Assembly: GCF_004792295.1 (NCBI RefSeq)
Contig: NZ_SRRY01000001.1
Coordinates: 1,808,501 to 1,872,500, forward strand
Length of the DNA: 64,000 bases
Direction: 5' to 3'
Source of the DNA: Pseudoalteromonas sp. MEBiC 03607
Lineage (GTDB): Bacteria > Pseudomonadota > Gammaproteobacteria > Enterobacterales > Alteromonadaceae
In this document: piece after piece, positions 45,846 to 54,616 of the stretch
Layout: each line of letters begins with the position of its first letter
Position numbering within the stretch: the stretch's first letter is position 1
The notes under the pieces: model-generated
The model's database searches: none
The model's input: the letters and a program-made list of their open reading frames with translations, nothing else
Told to the model about the DNA's origin: nothing
Program-made: the position numbers and the translations under genes

Positions 45846-46589
45846 ATGTTTAAGAAAATCCTTGCATCAGTAGGTATTGGTGCAGCTAAAGTTGACACTG
45901 TACTTGAGACAGAGCACTTGCAACCAGGTCAAAAGTTCAACGCTATGATTGTGATCAAAGGCGGTGATGTTGATCAAGAAATTGCTGGTTTAGATTTGGC
46001 GCTTATGACGCGTGTAAAAGTTGAAAGCGAAGAAGGCGATTATTTTACCAATCATGTCATTGAAAAGTGGCGTATTCCAGATATTGGTATTATCAGTGCC
46101 GGTGCAGAAAAGCATATCCCGTTTGAAGCACGACTACATTCTGAAACCCCAATAACAGAAATCAATGCCGGCTATAATCAATCCCATGTCTGGCTTGAGA
46201 CAGGTTTAGATATTGATTTAGCACTCGACCCTACGGATCGTGATGCCTTACACATTTATCCTAATGATGCTGTTAGTACATTAATGGAAGCAATGGATAG
46301 GCTTGGTTTCAATTTAGTTAAAGCAGATGTTGAAAAAGGTTATTTGCGCGCACCTACTTTTCAATCTCATTCAGGCTGCTACCAAGAGCTTGAGTATCGA
46401 CCAAACAGTCGAAGCTTATTTGGCTTACAAGAGATTGAATTATCATTTGTTCCTGAAGCTCATAAAACACATGTGCTAATTGAGCTTGACCGTGCCTTTA
46501 GAGGTGATGGTTATGTGGATTTAACTATTGAGCATGATCACGTAAATCTATCCCAGTTATGTGACCAGCTTGAACGATTATTTGCTTAA
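45846..46589 (+). CDS. Spo0M family protein
   Basis: The 247-residue protein has the arrestin-like Spo0M fold: MFKKILASVGIGAAKVDTVLE, LQPGQKFNAMIVIKGGDVDQEIAGLDLALMTRV and the C-terminal EIELSFVPEAHKTHVLIELDR. Spo0M of Bacillus affects sporulation, but the family is wide among bacteria that do not sporulate, and its role there is unclear (cell division or cytoskeletal links have been proposed). AAGGAG precedes the start. A terminator follows. Confidence 0.9.
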   Translation: MFKKILASVGIGAAKVDTVLETEHLQPGQKFNAMIVIKGGDVDQEIAGLDLALMTRVKVESEEGDYFTNHVIEKWRIPDIGIISAGAEKHIPFEARLHSETPITEINAGYNQSHVWLETGLDIDLALDPTDRDALHIYPNDAVSTLMEAMDRLGFNLVKADVEKGYLRAPTFQSHSGCYQELEYRPNSRSLFGLQEIELSFVPEAHKTHVLIELDRAFRGDGYVDLTIEHDHVNLSQLCDQLERLFA

Positions 46590-46613
46590 AGACTAACGAC
46601 TAAATAGTTAGTT

Positions 46614-46639
46614 AAAACCCAGCTAAGGCTGGGTTTTTT
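46614..46639 (+). terminator. intrinsic terminator of the Spo0M gene
   Basis: AAAACCCAGC and GCTGGGTTTT pair around TAAG, with a six-T tail. It lies about 20 bases ahead of the next start. Confidence 0.85.
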
Positions 46640-46658
46640 GTCTTCGAAAAGGAGCGTT

Positions 46659-47096
46659 ATGTATATTGTTAAAAGTTATGAAGAACTCAGTAAAGATGAG
46701 TTGCTCGCAATTTTACGTTCAAGGGTAGACGTATTTGTAGTAGAACAAAACTGTCCTTACCCGGAAATTGACGATGTTGATAATGATGAATTAACTCAGC
46801 ACGTATTTTTATTCAGAGAGCAGCAACTTGCAGCCTATGCACGTTGTTATAAGAAAAATGAGCAGTATAGTGCATTTGGTCGTGTGCTGGTTGCGCAGCA
46901 ATTTCGCGGTGAAGGGTTAGCGACTAAACTCGTGCAAATGGCAATTGATACCTGTCTAGAACACTGGCCTGATAAAGCAATTATAATTGGGGCTCAATGC
47001 TACTTAACAGGGTTTTATCAGCAGTTTGGCTTTGAGAATGTGGGTGATGATTATTTAGAAGATGGTATTCCACATCAAGATATGTGTCTGAGGTAG
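46659..47096 (+). CDS. ElaA-like GNAT acetyltransferase
   Basis: The start at ATG 46659 behind AAGGAG gives 145 residues. The ElaA pattern is visible: LRSRVDVFVVEQNCPYPEIDDVD, then AYARCY and GRVLVAQQFRGEGLATKLVQ, the acetyl-CoA-binding motif A. The substrate is unknown. Its stop codon lies inside a 26-base palindrome shared with the convergent NSS transporter. Confidence 0.85.
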   Translation: MYIVKSYEELSKDELLAILRSRVDVFVVEQNCPYPEIDDVDNDELTQHVFLFREQQLAAYARCYKKNEQYSAFGRVLVAQQFRGEGLATKLVQMAIDTCLEHWPDKAIIIGAQCYLTGFYQQFGFENVGDDYLEDGIPHQDMCLR

Positions 47097-47113
47097 CCAA
47101 ATGGCTACCTCAG
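47088..47113. terminator. palindrome at the convergent ends of the GNAT and NSS genes
   Basis: CTGAGGTAGCC and GGCTACCTCAG pair around AAAT to form an 11-bp stem that includes the acetyltransferase stop codon. No U-tract follows on either strand, so termination may be weak; the hairpin may instead protect mRNA ends. Confidence 0.5.
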
Positions 47114-47120
47114 CAATGTG

Positions 47121-48473
47121 TTAACTTAACAGTGAGTTTGCAAACACGAGTGAGATGGCAAGTGGGCAAATGAACTTGATATACCATGGCCATACTTTCC
47201 AGAAGAAGCTATTCGCAACATCAGGGCAGCCTTGCTGAATTTCTTTTAATAAAGATGCTCTATGCCAGATCCAGCCTACAAAAATACAGCACATTAAGCC
47301 AAGAATTGGTTGGCCAATTTTAGTGGTTAAAGTTATTACAAAGCCAAATAGCGTCCCTAGATTAAACACTATCGTAAAACTTATCAGTGCAATAATACCG
47401 CCGATGATCCAAGTTGCTTGCACACGCTTCAAAGCAAAGCGTTCAACAGCATAAGACACTGGGGCTTCTAGCATTGAAATTGATGAAGTTAATGCGGCGA
47501 TGCTCATCAAAGCAAAGAAAGCAAAGCCAACAAAAATACCCACATCTCCCATACTTGTAAACAGGGCAGGTAATACCTGAAACACCAAGGTATCTTCAGA
47601 AAGTAATGCGCCTTCAGGCGAAAATATCTGTACGCCTTGTGCTTGTGCTACATACATTGCAGGGATAATTAATAAACCGGCTACAAAAGCAATAAACACG
47701 TCAATAAGCGTTACATATGCACCTAGCGATACAAGGTTTTCTTTTTTACTGATGTATGAGCCATAAATAATCATCACACTTGTACCGAGCGATAGTGAGA
47801 AGAATGCTTGGCCTAAAGCATTAACAAGTAGCTCAGGATTTAAAATTGAAGAAAAGTCAGGCACTAAATACGCTTTTAAGCCAGCAATAGCCCCATCTTG
47901 CGTCATTACATAAATGATCAGCATGAACAAAATGCCTAGCAATGCAGGCATTAAGCGCTTTGACCACTTTTCGATGCCGTTTTCTACACCTTTCGAAATA
48001 ATTGACACGGTCAAAATGATAAAAGCAGCTGTGAATATTAAGTTTCTTGATAGTGACTGCTCACTTAACCAAGTGCTTGCTTGGGCTTGTCCAGATAACT
48101 GTGCGACAGGCTCTAAAGTAGCACTTAGCATCCAGCCTGCAACAATAGCATAAAAGCTTAAGATAAGGCCCGCACAGATAATGCCACCAAACCCAACCAT
48201 AAATGCAAATTTCTTTTGCCACTGATGATTAGTCACTTTTCTAAGCGAACTGACAGCATTAGCTTGCCCATGACGACCAATAACTAGCTCTGCCATTAAT
48301 GCAGGATAAGCTAAACAAAACGCCAGTACTAAATAGGCAACCAAAAAAGCGGCACCGCCATTACTTGCTGTTTGTGTTGGGAAGCCCCAAATGTTTCCTA
48401 GGCCAACGGCAGAGCCCGCTGCAGCCATTATAAATCCAAAGCGGGAGCTGAACTCCCCACGTGATGCGCTCAT
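47121..48473 (-). CDS. neurotransmitter:sodium symporter family transporter
   Basis: The 450-residue protein starts with the NSS signature RFGFIMAAAGSAVGLGNIWGFP (TM1, sodium and substrate site) and spans about eleven hydrophobic helices. Bacterial members such as LeuT cotransport amino acids with Na+. It stands alone with no downstream partner, upstream of the second cassette's kinase. The substrate cannot be inferred, but sodium coupling fits a marine habitat. Confidence 0.9.
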   Translation of the reverse strand: MSASRGEFSSRFGFIMAAAGSAVGLGNIWGFPTQTASNGGAAFLVAYLVLAFCLAYPALMAELVIGRHGQANAVSSLRKVTNHQWQKKFAFMVGFGGIICAGLILSFYAIVAGWMLSATLEPVAQLSGQAQASTWLSEQSLSRNLIFTAAFIILTVSIISKGVENGIEKWSKRLMPALLGILFMLIIYVMTQDGAIAGLKAYLVPDFSSILNPELLVNALGQAFFSLSLGTSVMIIYGSYISKKENLVSLGAYVTLIDVFIAFVAGLLIIPAMYVAQAQGVQIFSPEGALLSEDTLVFQVLPALFTSMGDVGIFVGFAFFALMSIAALTSSISMLEAPVSYAVERFALKRVQATWIIGGIIALISFTIVFNLGTLFGFVITLTTKIGQPILGLMCCIFVGWIWHRASLLKEIQQGCPDVANSFFWKVWPWYIKFICPLAISLVFANSLLS

Positions 48474-48645
48474 ATTATTTTACTTCTCTATCTTTGACGG
48501 CGCTGACAATCTACTTGAATTAACATCAAATAAAAAGAGTTAATCTAGGTCAAATTCGTTCTATATATTGTTATCTTTGAAGTCAGCGTACATTTCGTGC
48601 AATTGTTCTCTACAATACGAGACAATTAACATAATTAAAACATAT

Positions 48646-49935
48646 TTAAAGGCTTTTATTTTGAATTGAAAGAGTAAAACAAGCGCCTCCGAGCTGTTTG
48701 CTCTTTGTAACGCTGACAGTGCCGTGGTGCCAGTCAGCAACTTTAGCGACAATGGCTAAACCTAGTCCATAACTTTCACCATCTCGATTACGATGAGTCT
48801 GCTCTTGGAAAAATGGACTGAATACTTTATGCCAGTTTTTTGGATCTATTCCCGGACCATCATCTTCAATTGTAAAAATAACCTGATTTCCAGCTTGTTT
48901 AGCGGAAATCAGAATTTCTGATGTCGCAAAATCACAAGCGTTGCTCAATAAGTTAACGATTGCTCTGGCTAACCAGTGTAGATCGGCACATACAGCGCCA
49001 GGTTCGATTTGTTGCTGAATGCGAAGCTGACGTTGCTCTAGTTTAGGTTCTAGTTGGTGAACTAAAGTAAGGGTATAACTATCAAGATCTGACTCATTAA
49101 AAGTGAGCTGATTCGCTTTTTGTTCTAGTGTGGCAAAAGCAAGGTAGCTTTTTAGCATCGACTCCATTTGATCAAGATCTTGCTCCATACGGGCAAGGTA
49201 CTCCAGACGTTTTTGTTCGTTTGGACTATCTTGTGCTGCCTCTAATCCAAACCGTAAACAGGCAATAGGTGTTCGTATATCATGCGATAAACTTGACGCC
49301 ATCAACTTGTTTTCTTCAAGTAGCTTTTCTATCTGGCTTGCCATGCGGTTAAAGGTTAGCTCGACATCCTTGATATAAGTAAAATGTGATACATGAATGC
49401 GGCTTTTCAAGTCACCTTTAGCAAAACGTTGCGCCGCGTCATTTAACACCGATAAGCGCTTTGCTAATGGAGTAATGATAAAACCCATGAACACACAAAG
49501 CCCAGCATAAAAAAGCATAGTTAGTAACACATCGTTACCTTGTTCATGGCTATGGTCTTTCATTAAGCGCATTTTTAAATGGTGTGACCCTAAGTTTGGT
49601 TCACTGTAAAGCAAGTAATAACCTTGTTGATCTTCGAGAATAAGCCCGCTTGGTTGCTTAATTTGTGCAAGTAATGATTGAGGTAAAGCAAGCGATTGGG
49701 TTGGCCTGTATTCCAGCTGAACAGTAAAGTCATCACTAAGTTGCTTGATAGCTTGTGGGCGTTGACTGGGTGAAATTGCTGCTAATTGTTTTGCAAAACC
49801 TTTTATCATTTGGGTTTCGCTATAAAAAACGTCATGAGGCGTTTGGGTTTGCTGACTGAACGCATCAATAAGCCAACCCAAAATGATAATTGAAAGGAGT
49901 GCACTGCCTAATAAGGAAAGGTAAAACTTTTTCAC
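48646..49935 (-). CDS. sensor histidine kinase, cassette copy 2
   Basis: The 429-residue kinase has transmembrane helices at about 5-25 and 136-155, a periplasmic domain of about 110 residues and a HAMP region at about 155-205. Phosphoacceptor His218 is in SSLSHDIRTP; EDDGPGID and YGLGLAIVAKV are intact. Its domain layout and position match copy 1, but the periplasmic sequence differs, so it may sense another cue. The regulator gene ends 6 bases upstream, the same gap as in copy 1. Confidence 0.92.
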   Translation of the reverse strand: MKKFYLSLLGSALLSIIILGWLIDAFSQQTQTPHDVFYSETQMIKGFAKQLAAISPSQRPQAIKQLSDDFTVQLEYRPTQSLALPQSLLAQIKQPSGLILEDQQGYYLLYSEPNLGSHHLKMRLMKDHSHEQGNDVLLTMLFYAGLCVFMGFIITPLAKRLSVLNDAAQRFAKGDLKSRIHVSHFTYIKDVELTFNRMASQIEKLLEENKLMASSLSHDIRTPIACLRFGLEAAQDSPNEQKRLEYLARMEQDLDQMESMLKSYLAFATLEQKANQLTFNESDLDSYTLTLVHQLEPKLEQRQLRIQQQIEPGAVCADLHWLARAIVNLLSNACDFATSEILISAKQAGNQVIFTIEDDGPGIDPKNWHKVFSPFFQEQTHRNRDGESYGLGLAIVAKVADWHHGTVSVTKSKQLGGACFTLSIQNKSL

Positions 49936-49941
49936 ACGCGT

Positions 49942-50649
49942 TTACTGCCACGCTGTCGAAACAAGCAAATAGCCTTTGCCCCAGATCGTTTTAATTTTTT
50001 CTGGGTGTTGTGGATCATCATTAAACTTTTTACGTAAAGACGAGATGAGCACATCGACACTTCTGTCTAAACCATCATACTCTCTGCCTTTCGTCGCCTT
50101 AAATACGGCGTCTCGTGATACCACTTGGCCTGCATTACTGGCAAGGTAATGTAATAATAAATATTCTGCACTTGAAATATGAACTTCATCTTCGCCAAAG
50201 TACACAGTACGTGATTCTGTATTGATAGTGAGTTTACCAACATTGATTGTGGTACTTTCTTTGCTGGTATCTTGCGAGTCAGTTTTAGAGCGCAATGCGG
50301 CTTTTATGCGCGCGAGCAGAGCACGAGGACGCACAGGCTTCATCATGTAATCACTAGCGCCTACTTCAAGACCAATCACTTCATCCATTTCTTCGTCGCG
50401 TGCTGTCAGCATGATAATAGGAGCCTGATAGAACTGCCTTAAATCACGACAAACACTAATGCCGTCTTGACCGGGTAGCATTATATCGAGTAACACTAAG
50501 TCAGGAGCTGTTTTACGTACCTGCTCAACAACGAGGTCGCCTCGTGAACAAATAGTGGTTTTATAACCTTGTTCAATTAAGTATTCGGCCACCCAATTGG
50601 CGAGTGAAATATCATCTTCAACTAATAATATTGTTCCGTAATGTTCCAT
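49942..50649 (-). CDS. OmpR-family response regulator, cassette copy 2
   Basis: The 235-residue regulator has Asp55 in LDIMLPG, then TARDEEMDEVIGLEVGASDYMMKP and a winged helix with YDGLDRSVDVLISSLRKKF. It resembles RstA and copy 1. The gene sits 16 bases after the DUF3019 gene and 6 before the kinase. The operon's own promoter region holds an RstA-like box (51965-51978). Confidence 0.93.
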   Translation of the reverse strand: MEHYGTILLVEDDISLANWVAEYLIEQGYKTTICSRGDLVVEQVRKTAPDLVLLDIMLPGQDGISVCRDLRQFYQAPIIMLTARDEEMDEVIGLEVGASDYMMKPVRPRALLARIKAALRSKTDSQDTSKESTTINVGKLTINTESRTVYFGEDEVHISSAEYLLLHYLASNAGQVVSRDAVFKATKGREYDGLDRSVDVLISSLRKKFNDDPQHPEKIKTIWGKGYLLVSTAWQ

Positions 50650-50665
50650 TATTTACTCCAAACGG

Positions 50666-51064
50666 TTAGAACAGTCGCCAACGGCGTTTCTTTTGACGAT
50701 TTTTATAAACCCACTGTAATTGTATTTCAGTGGTGGCAACGACTTTGCCGTTGTCACTATTAATAAGTTCAAAGCCAATTGTTTCTGCTGAGTCGAATTC
50801 GTAGCGAAATAAACCCTTTTGTTGCATCAGCCAGCATTGAATGATGTGTTTGCTTTGTTCGTTGCGTAAGCAATAATTGCCTATGCTCTGTTGTTGCCAA
50901 CTAATGTCTACATCGGCGTAACAGCTTCTGCCCTCACGAAGTGCAACACAGGTGTCAGGTAATGCAACCAAAGCATTAGCTTTAGTATCAACGGATTGTT
51001 GTTCTTGCGCATGTAATGAGGCAGAAAACCCGAACGCTATGATGAAATAATACTTAAAAGACAT
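50666..51064 (-). CDS. DUF3019 secreted protein, cassette copy 2
   Basis: The 132-residue protein has a signal peptide ending near SLHAQ and four cysteines (39, 48, 65, 77). The first three have the same spacing as in copy 1 (Cys-x8-Cys-x16-Cys). It also ends in a basic aromatic tail, KKRRWRLF. It overlaps the MipA/OmpV gene by 11 bases. Function unknown. Confidence 0.85.
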   Translation of the reverse strand: MSFKYYFIIAFGFSASLHAQEQQSVDTKANALVALPDTCVALREGRSCYADVDISWQQQSIGNYCLRNEQSKHIIQCWLMQQKGLFRYEFDSAETIGFELINSDNGKVVATTEIQLQWVYKNRQKKRRWRLF

Positions 51065-51893
51065 AGCGCACGCCTACCTTGGCTTTATGCTGATACTGTT
51101 GTGAAATAATAGGGCTTTGGTGAATATCACTAGAAAACCAAGTAGACAGCCAGCCTGTTAAGAACACCCAATGTCTGTTAAGCGGATATTCGGCATGAAA
51201 TTCAAAGATCAGGCTATAAGAGGTATCAGGGCGATAAATAGGGCGGTTTGCAAGTGCTTCTGATTCTGAAATACCAAAATAATAATTAGTAAAGTCTTCA
51301 GAATAGGCACTTAAGCCAACACCAGAACGAAACTCCCAGTTTCGCCATGGAATAATTTGGCTATAAAACGAATTCATTACCCAGCCATTATGTGTGCCGG
51401 AAACATCTTGTAAATACTCAAATGAAATTTGCGAGTTTTCAAAGCGGCGAGATAAACGCAAGCCAACATCAAAATCGTAATTTCTATTTTTTATCCCTGC
51501 TAGTTCATCGATGACATCGTCACCATAAAAGGCGAGACCCGTTTCATCAAAACCAGACTGAATGTTTGTACCGACTAAATCAAGACCCCATTCAAATTTG
51601 TCAATCAAGCTATAGCCCATAGTTAGGCCACCACTTAATTGGCTTTGGTCATAATCGAGGTAAAACTTTTCATACGATATTGCAAGGTGAATGTCTGGCT
51701 CAAAACCATCATTGTATGAATCCATGCCTACTAGGTAAGAGTCTTCGATGTAATAACCAGCTCCAATGCCCCAGTCCCAAGCAAAGCCTTGGCTTGGCTC
51801 CAAAGTGTTGTCAGCATAATAGCGATTACTGGCATGGCTTGATGCAGCGAAAAACCACAAGCAAAGTACTAAAATGGTGGCGTAAACTCGCAA
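51054..51893 (-). CDS. MipA/OmpV family outer-membrane protein, cassette copy 2
   Basis: A TTG start at 51893 behind AAGGATGAG gives 279 residues with a signal peptide ending near SSHAS. The mature part (FAWDWGIGAGYYIEDSYLVGM, then amphipathic strands) ends in KAKVGVRYVF, with the terminal aromatic residue needed for outer-membrane assembly. It resembles copy 1 in length and layout and heads the same four-gene order. Confidence 0.87.
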   Translation of the reverse strand: MRVYATILVLCLWFFAASSHASNRYYADNTLEPSQGFAWDWGIGAGYYIEDSYLVGMDSYNDGFEPDIHLAISYEKFYLDYDQSQLSGGLTMGYSLIDKFEWGLDLVGTNIQSGFDETGLAFYGDDVIDELAGIKNRNYDFDVGLRLSRRFENSQISFEYLQDVSGTHNGWVMNSFYSQIIPWRNWEFRSGVGLSAYSEDFTNYYFGISESEALANRPIYRPDTSYSLIFEFHAEYPLNRHWVFLTGWLSTWFSSDIHQSPIISQQYQHKAKVGVRYVF

Positions 51894-51964
51894 TGTCTCA
51901 TCCTTGTTTCGAAAAAGTAATGTCGTAAGAGGATATAGTATATTGTTATCGAGTTCCTGTAATC

Positions 51965-51978
51965 TGTAAAAAAATGTA
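51965..51978 (-). promoter_or_regulatory. RstA-like box upstream of cassette copy 2
   Basis: On the minus strand this reads TACATTTTTTTACA, which fits the E. coli RstA consensus TACAT-NTNG-TTACA apart from the G. A -10-like TATACT lies about 22 bases downstream. It suggests autoregulation of the cassette, but A/T-rich matches can arise by chance. Confidence 0.4.
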
Positions 51979-52062
51979 GGTGAGGGCTTAGATGTGTAAG
52001 AAAGTGTTACGAGTACTAAAAGATAGGCTGTTTGTTTATGGGTAAAACAAACAGCCTAGATG

Positions 52063-52866
52063 TTATTGTACTTTAATCTTATCGAGCAGGATGCTGCTGA
52101 GGTAATATTGCATCATAGGTGTTAGAGCACTAATTTCAGTGCGATTACACGGACCTTGTTGCTTTGTTAATGAACTCATACGCATCACAGTTTGGTAAGG
52201 CGGTACCTGTACTTTTTTGTTAATGCGCTCTAGACGAGCTTGTTCAGTATTTTGTGCATGAATAAAGCTGGCAACTTCTAGCTCATTTTTAATAGTTTGC
52301 TGTTGCTCTACACGATAAATAAGAGGCTCACGGTGAAAGCTCGCGCTGTCGATTGAAGATTTTGCAAACCAGACCACATCTCCGGTCTTTTTATGCGTTA
52401 GACGCATGCTTACTTGTGCCAAAATAGTTGCGCATTGTTGAGTTGGATATTGCGCAGCAACATCTGCAAACAATGGAAATGCTTTATCGGGCTTAACTAG
52501 CTGATATTCAGTATCATCAACCAAATCTAAATCAAGCTGATGAATCGACAAAGCGTAATCAGCTTCATCACCTTCTATTACTTTTAATTGTTTTTCGATT
52601 AAAGCATCTGAAATTTGTTTATAAAGAGTGTCAGTAACACTCGTTTTGTCGGCAATAATAGTAACAGTCTGATTCTTTTTAACGGCATGGGCTGGCAATT
52701 GAACAGACTTAACTTTAGGAGCTTCGTGCTCTGTTTGATACTCAATTTGAAAGTATTGGCTTTGCAGTGTCGGTTTTTTTGGCATAGTTAAAAGCGGTGC
52801 TGGTTCTGGTTTTAAAGCGCAACCAACTGAGATAAAACAAAAAATCAAAACAAAAAGAAAGCGCAT
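52063..52866 (-). CDS. envelope lipoprotein of unknown family
   Basis: The start at the second ATG gives 267 residues with lipobox SVGC (Cys16). The middle shows SVTDTLYKQISDALIEKQLKVIEGDEADYALSIHQLDLD, an alternating alpha-beta pattern like the periplasmic lipoprotein folds of the CsgG/LpoB or FlgO group; identity is not certain. Three further cysteines follow (near 153 and 247). An upstream ATG at 52884 is possible. It is divergent from the serine hydrolase gene and shares its promoter region. Confidence 0.7.
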   Translation of the reverse strand: MRFLFVLIFCFISVGCALKPEPAPLLTMPKKPTLQSQYFQIEYQTEHEAPKVKSVQLPAHAVKKNQTVTIIADKTSVTDTLYKQISDALIEKQLKVIEGDEADYALSIHQLDLDLVDDTEYQLVKPDKAFPLFADVAAQYPTQQCATILAQVSMRLTHKKTGDVVWFAKSSIDSASFHREPLIYRVEQQQTIKNELEVASFIHAQNTEQARLERINKKVQVPPYQTVMRMSSLTKQQGPCNRTEISALTPMMQYYLSSILLDKIKVQ

Positions 52867-52981
52867 ATAGTATAATCTACCCATAAAAAATAAAGATTAA
52901 GCGTATTGTACGTTAGTCGAAGCAAAAGTTCATGATATTATGTTATGAGAAACTTCCTAAACGAATTTAAAAAAATAACTA

Positions 52982-54133
52982 ATGAAGTACAGTTTACGTT
53001 TTATTCCTTTCTTTTTTCTCCTTCTTATTCAGCTTTTTTCAAGTCGGTATGCACTTGCTAGTGATCAGCAATGGCAAACATTCGTCAATGATTATAATAA
53101 ATATTTAACCCGCAAGTTAACAAGTAAAGGTATTCCTGGCGGTTCATTGGCGATTGTGAAGATAGGAGAAGAGGATTTCATCAAAGGGATTGGGCGAACA
53201 AAAATAAAGGATGGTCGCAGGGTAAACCAACATACTCGGTTTCGTTTAGCTTCGGTGTCAAAAACTTTTGCAGGTTCACTTACTGCAAAACTTGCGGCAC
53301 AAGGCGAATTTAATATTGATGATCCAATTAGTAAATTTATTCCTGAGTTTTCAAATACCGTCTACAAAGATGATTTAAAAATTTATCATATATTGAGTCA
53401 TTCAAGTGGCTTGGTGCCGAATGCCTACGATAACTTAATTGAGTCACGGATGAGTTATCCCGACATTGTTGAACGTTTATTAGCAGTAGAGCCAATTTGT
53501 AAGCCTAGTGAGTGCTATGGCTATCAAAATGTGATGTTTAGTTTAATTGATTCAGTAATTTTAAAATCAACTCAAATGGATTATTCCCACTGGATCACTG
53601 AATATATTTTTGCGCCACTAAAAATGAATGATGCCAGCGTTGGTTTTGAAGGCATGGTAAAAGATGAAAACTATGCGCATCCACATGTGCGTGGCAGAAA
53701 GCGTTGGTATACATCACGTTTAAAGAAAAATTATTATAAGGTGCCAGCGGCAGCAGGTGTAAATGCAAGCGCCAGTGATATGGCAATATGGCTAAACGCC
53801 CAATTAGGGCAATTCCCTGATGTGCTGCCACTGGATGCGCTGATCAAACAAACACGCCCTTATACGCATACCAAAAAGGAAACTCGCCGCAGAGTATGGC
53901 GAGAGCACGTAAATGATGCGTTTTACGGATTAGGGTGGCGTATTTATGACTATGATGACGAAGTACTTTATTACCATAGTGGCTGGGTGCAAGGTTATCG
54001 TAGCGATCTTGTGGTGTTTCCACATTTGAATATTGGCTTTAGTCTAGTGTTGAATGCCGAAACGGGTTTGATTAATGAATTAACAACTGAGTTCATTAAT
54101 CGGGTACTTAAATACACTCGTGCAGAAAAATAG
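52982..54133 (+). CDS. serine hydrolase of the beta-lactamase (class C) / PBP fold
   Basis: The 383-residue protein has a signal peptide ending near YALAS and all three catalytic motifs of the PF00144 family: S91-V-S-K94, Y181-Q-N183 and HSGWVQG near 336. It may be an esterase, D-aminopeptidase or cell-wall enzyme; motif identity does not prove beta-lactamase activity, and HSG in place of KTG argues against a true AmpC. It is monocistronic. Confidence 0.88.
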   Translation: MKYSLRFIPFFFLLLIQLFSSRYALASDQQWQTFVNDYNKYLTRKLTSKGIPGGSLAIVKIGEEDFIKGIGRTKIKDGRRVNQHTRFRLASVSKTFAGSLTAKLAAQGEFNIDDPISKFIPEFSNTVYKDDLKIYHILSHSSGLVPNAYDNLIESRMSYPDIVERLLAVEPICKPSECYGYQNVMFSLIDSVILKSTQMDYSHWITEYIFAPLKMNDASVGFEGMVKDENYAHPHVRGRKRWYTSRLKKNYYKVPAAAGVNASASDMAIWLNAQLGQFPDVLPLDALIKQTRPYTHTKKETRRRVWREHVNDAFYGLGWRIYDYDDEVLYYHSGWVQGYRSDLVVFPHLNIGFSLVLNAETGLINELTTEFINRVLKYTRAEK

Positions 54134-54180
54134 CAAGCGACTCATGTTTGGTTACAAAATAAAATCGATTCAGAATATAG

Positions 54181-54212
54181 AAAAGCCAGCGAGTAACGCT
54201 GGCTTTTATTTT
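54181..54212. terminator. intrinsic terminator between the serine hydrolase gene and yhbY
   Basis: AAAAGCCAGCG and CGCTGGCTTTT pair around AGTAA, with T-rich tails on both strands. It serves both convergent genes. Confidence 0.85.
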
Positions 54213-54230
54213 TAAATTGCCGATACGGAC

Positions 54231-54527
54231 TTAGCCGCGTGGTAATTGAATTTTTTTATCTTCGCTTTGACGATACAGTACAATTGTGTGACCAATTGTT
54301 TGAAGCTTCTCTGCTTTAGTCTCGCGAACAATCGCATCAAAAATCAATGCTTTAGTTTCACGATCATCAGTAGGTACCTTAACCTTGATTAATTCGTGAA
54401 TGTCTAAAGCGCTGTCAATCTCAACCAAAACACCTTCGGTTAAACCGTTAGCACCAAGTAATACAACAGGTTTTAAACTGTGTGCTTGACCTTTTAAAAA
54501 CTGCTTTTGTTTGTTCGATAATTTCAT
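54231..54527 (-). CDS. yhbY: ribosome assembly RNA-binding protein YhbY
   Basis: The 98-residue protein is a single CRM domain: LSNKQKQFLKGQAHSLKPVVLLGANGLTEGVLVEI and the GTIV-like HTIVLYR. It associates with pre-50S ribosomal particles. It is divergent from rlmE, a conserved arrangement in gammaproteobacteria. Confidence 0.95.
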   Translation of the reverse strand: MKLSNKQKQFLKGQAHSLKPVVLLGANGLTEGVLVEIDSALDIHELIKVKVPTDDRETKALIFDAIVRETKAEKLQTIGHTIVLYRQSEDKKIQLPRG

Positions 54528-54616
54528 GTTGTTACAAATTTTGCTGAATATGGCTTGAATTAAGGGTATTCTAACGCCATCTAGAGAATATTACTAATTA
54601 GTTACGTATTAATTTT

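Noticed and set aside
48561..48752. 63-codon frame overlapping the end of the copy 2 kinase gene
   Set aside because: It overlaps the kinase gene in another frame and has no coding features.
53595..53831. Minus-strand frame inside the serine hydrolase gene
   Set aside because: Antisense to a gene with intact catalytic motifs and no ribosome site.
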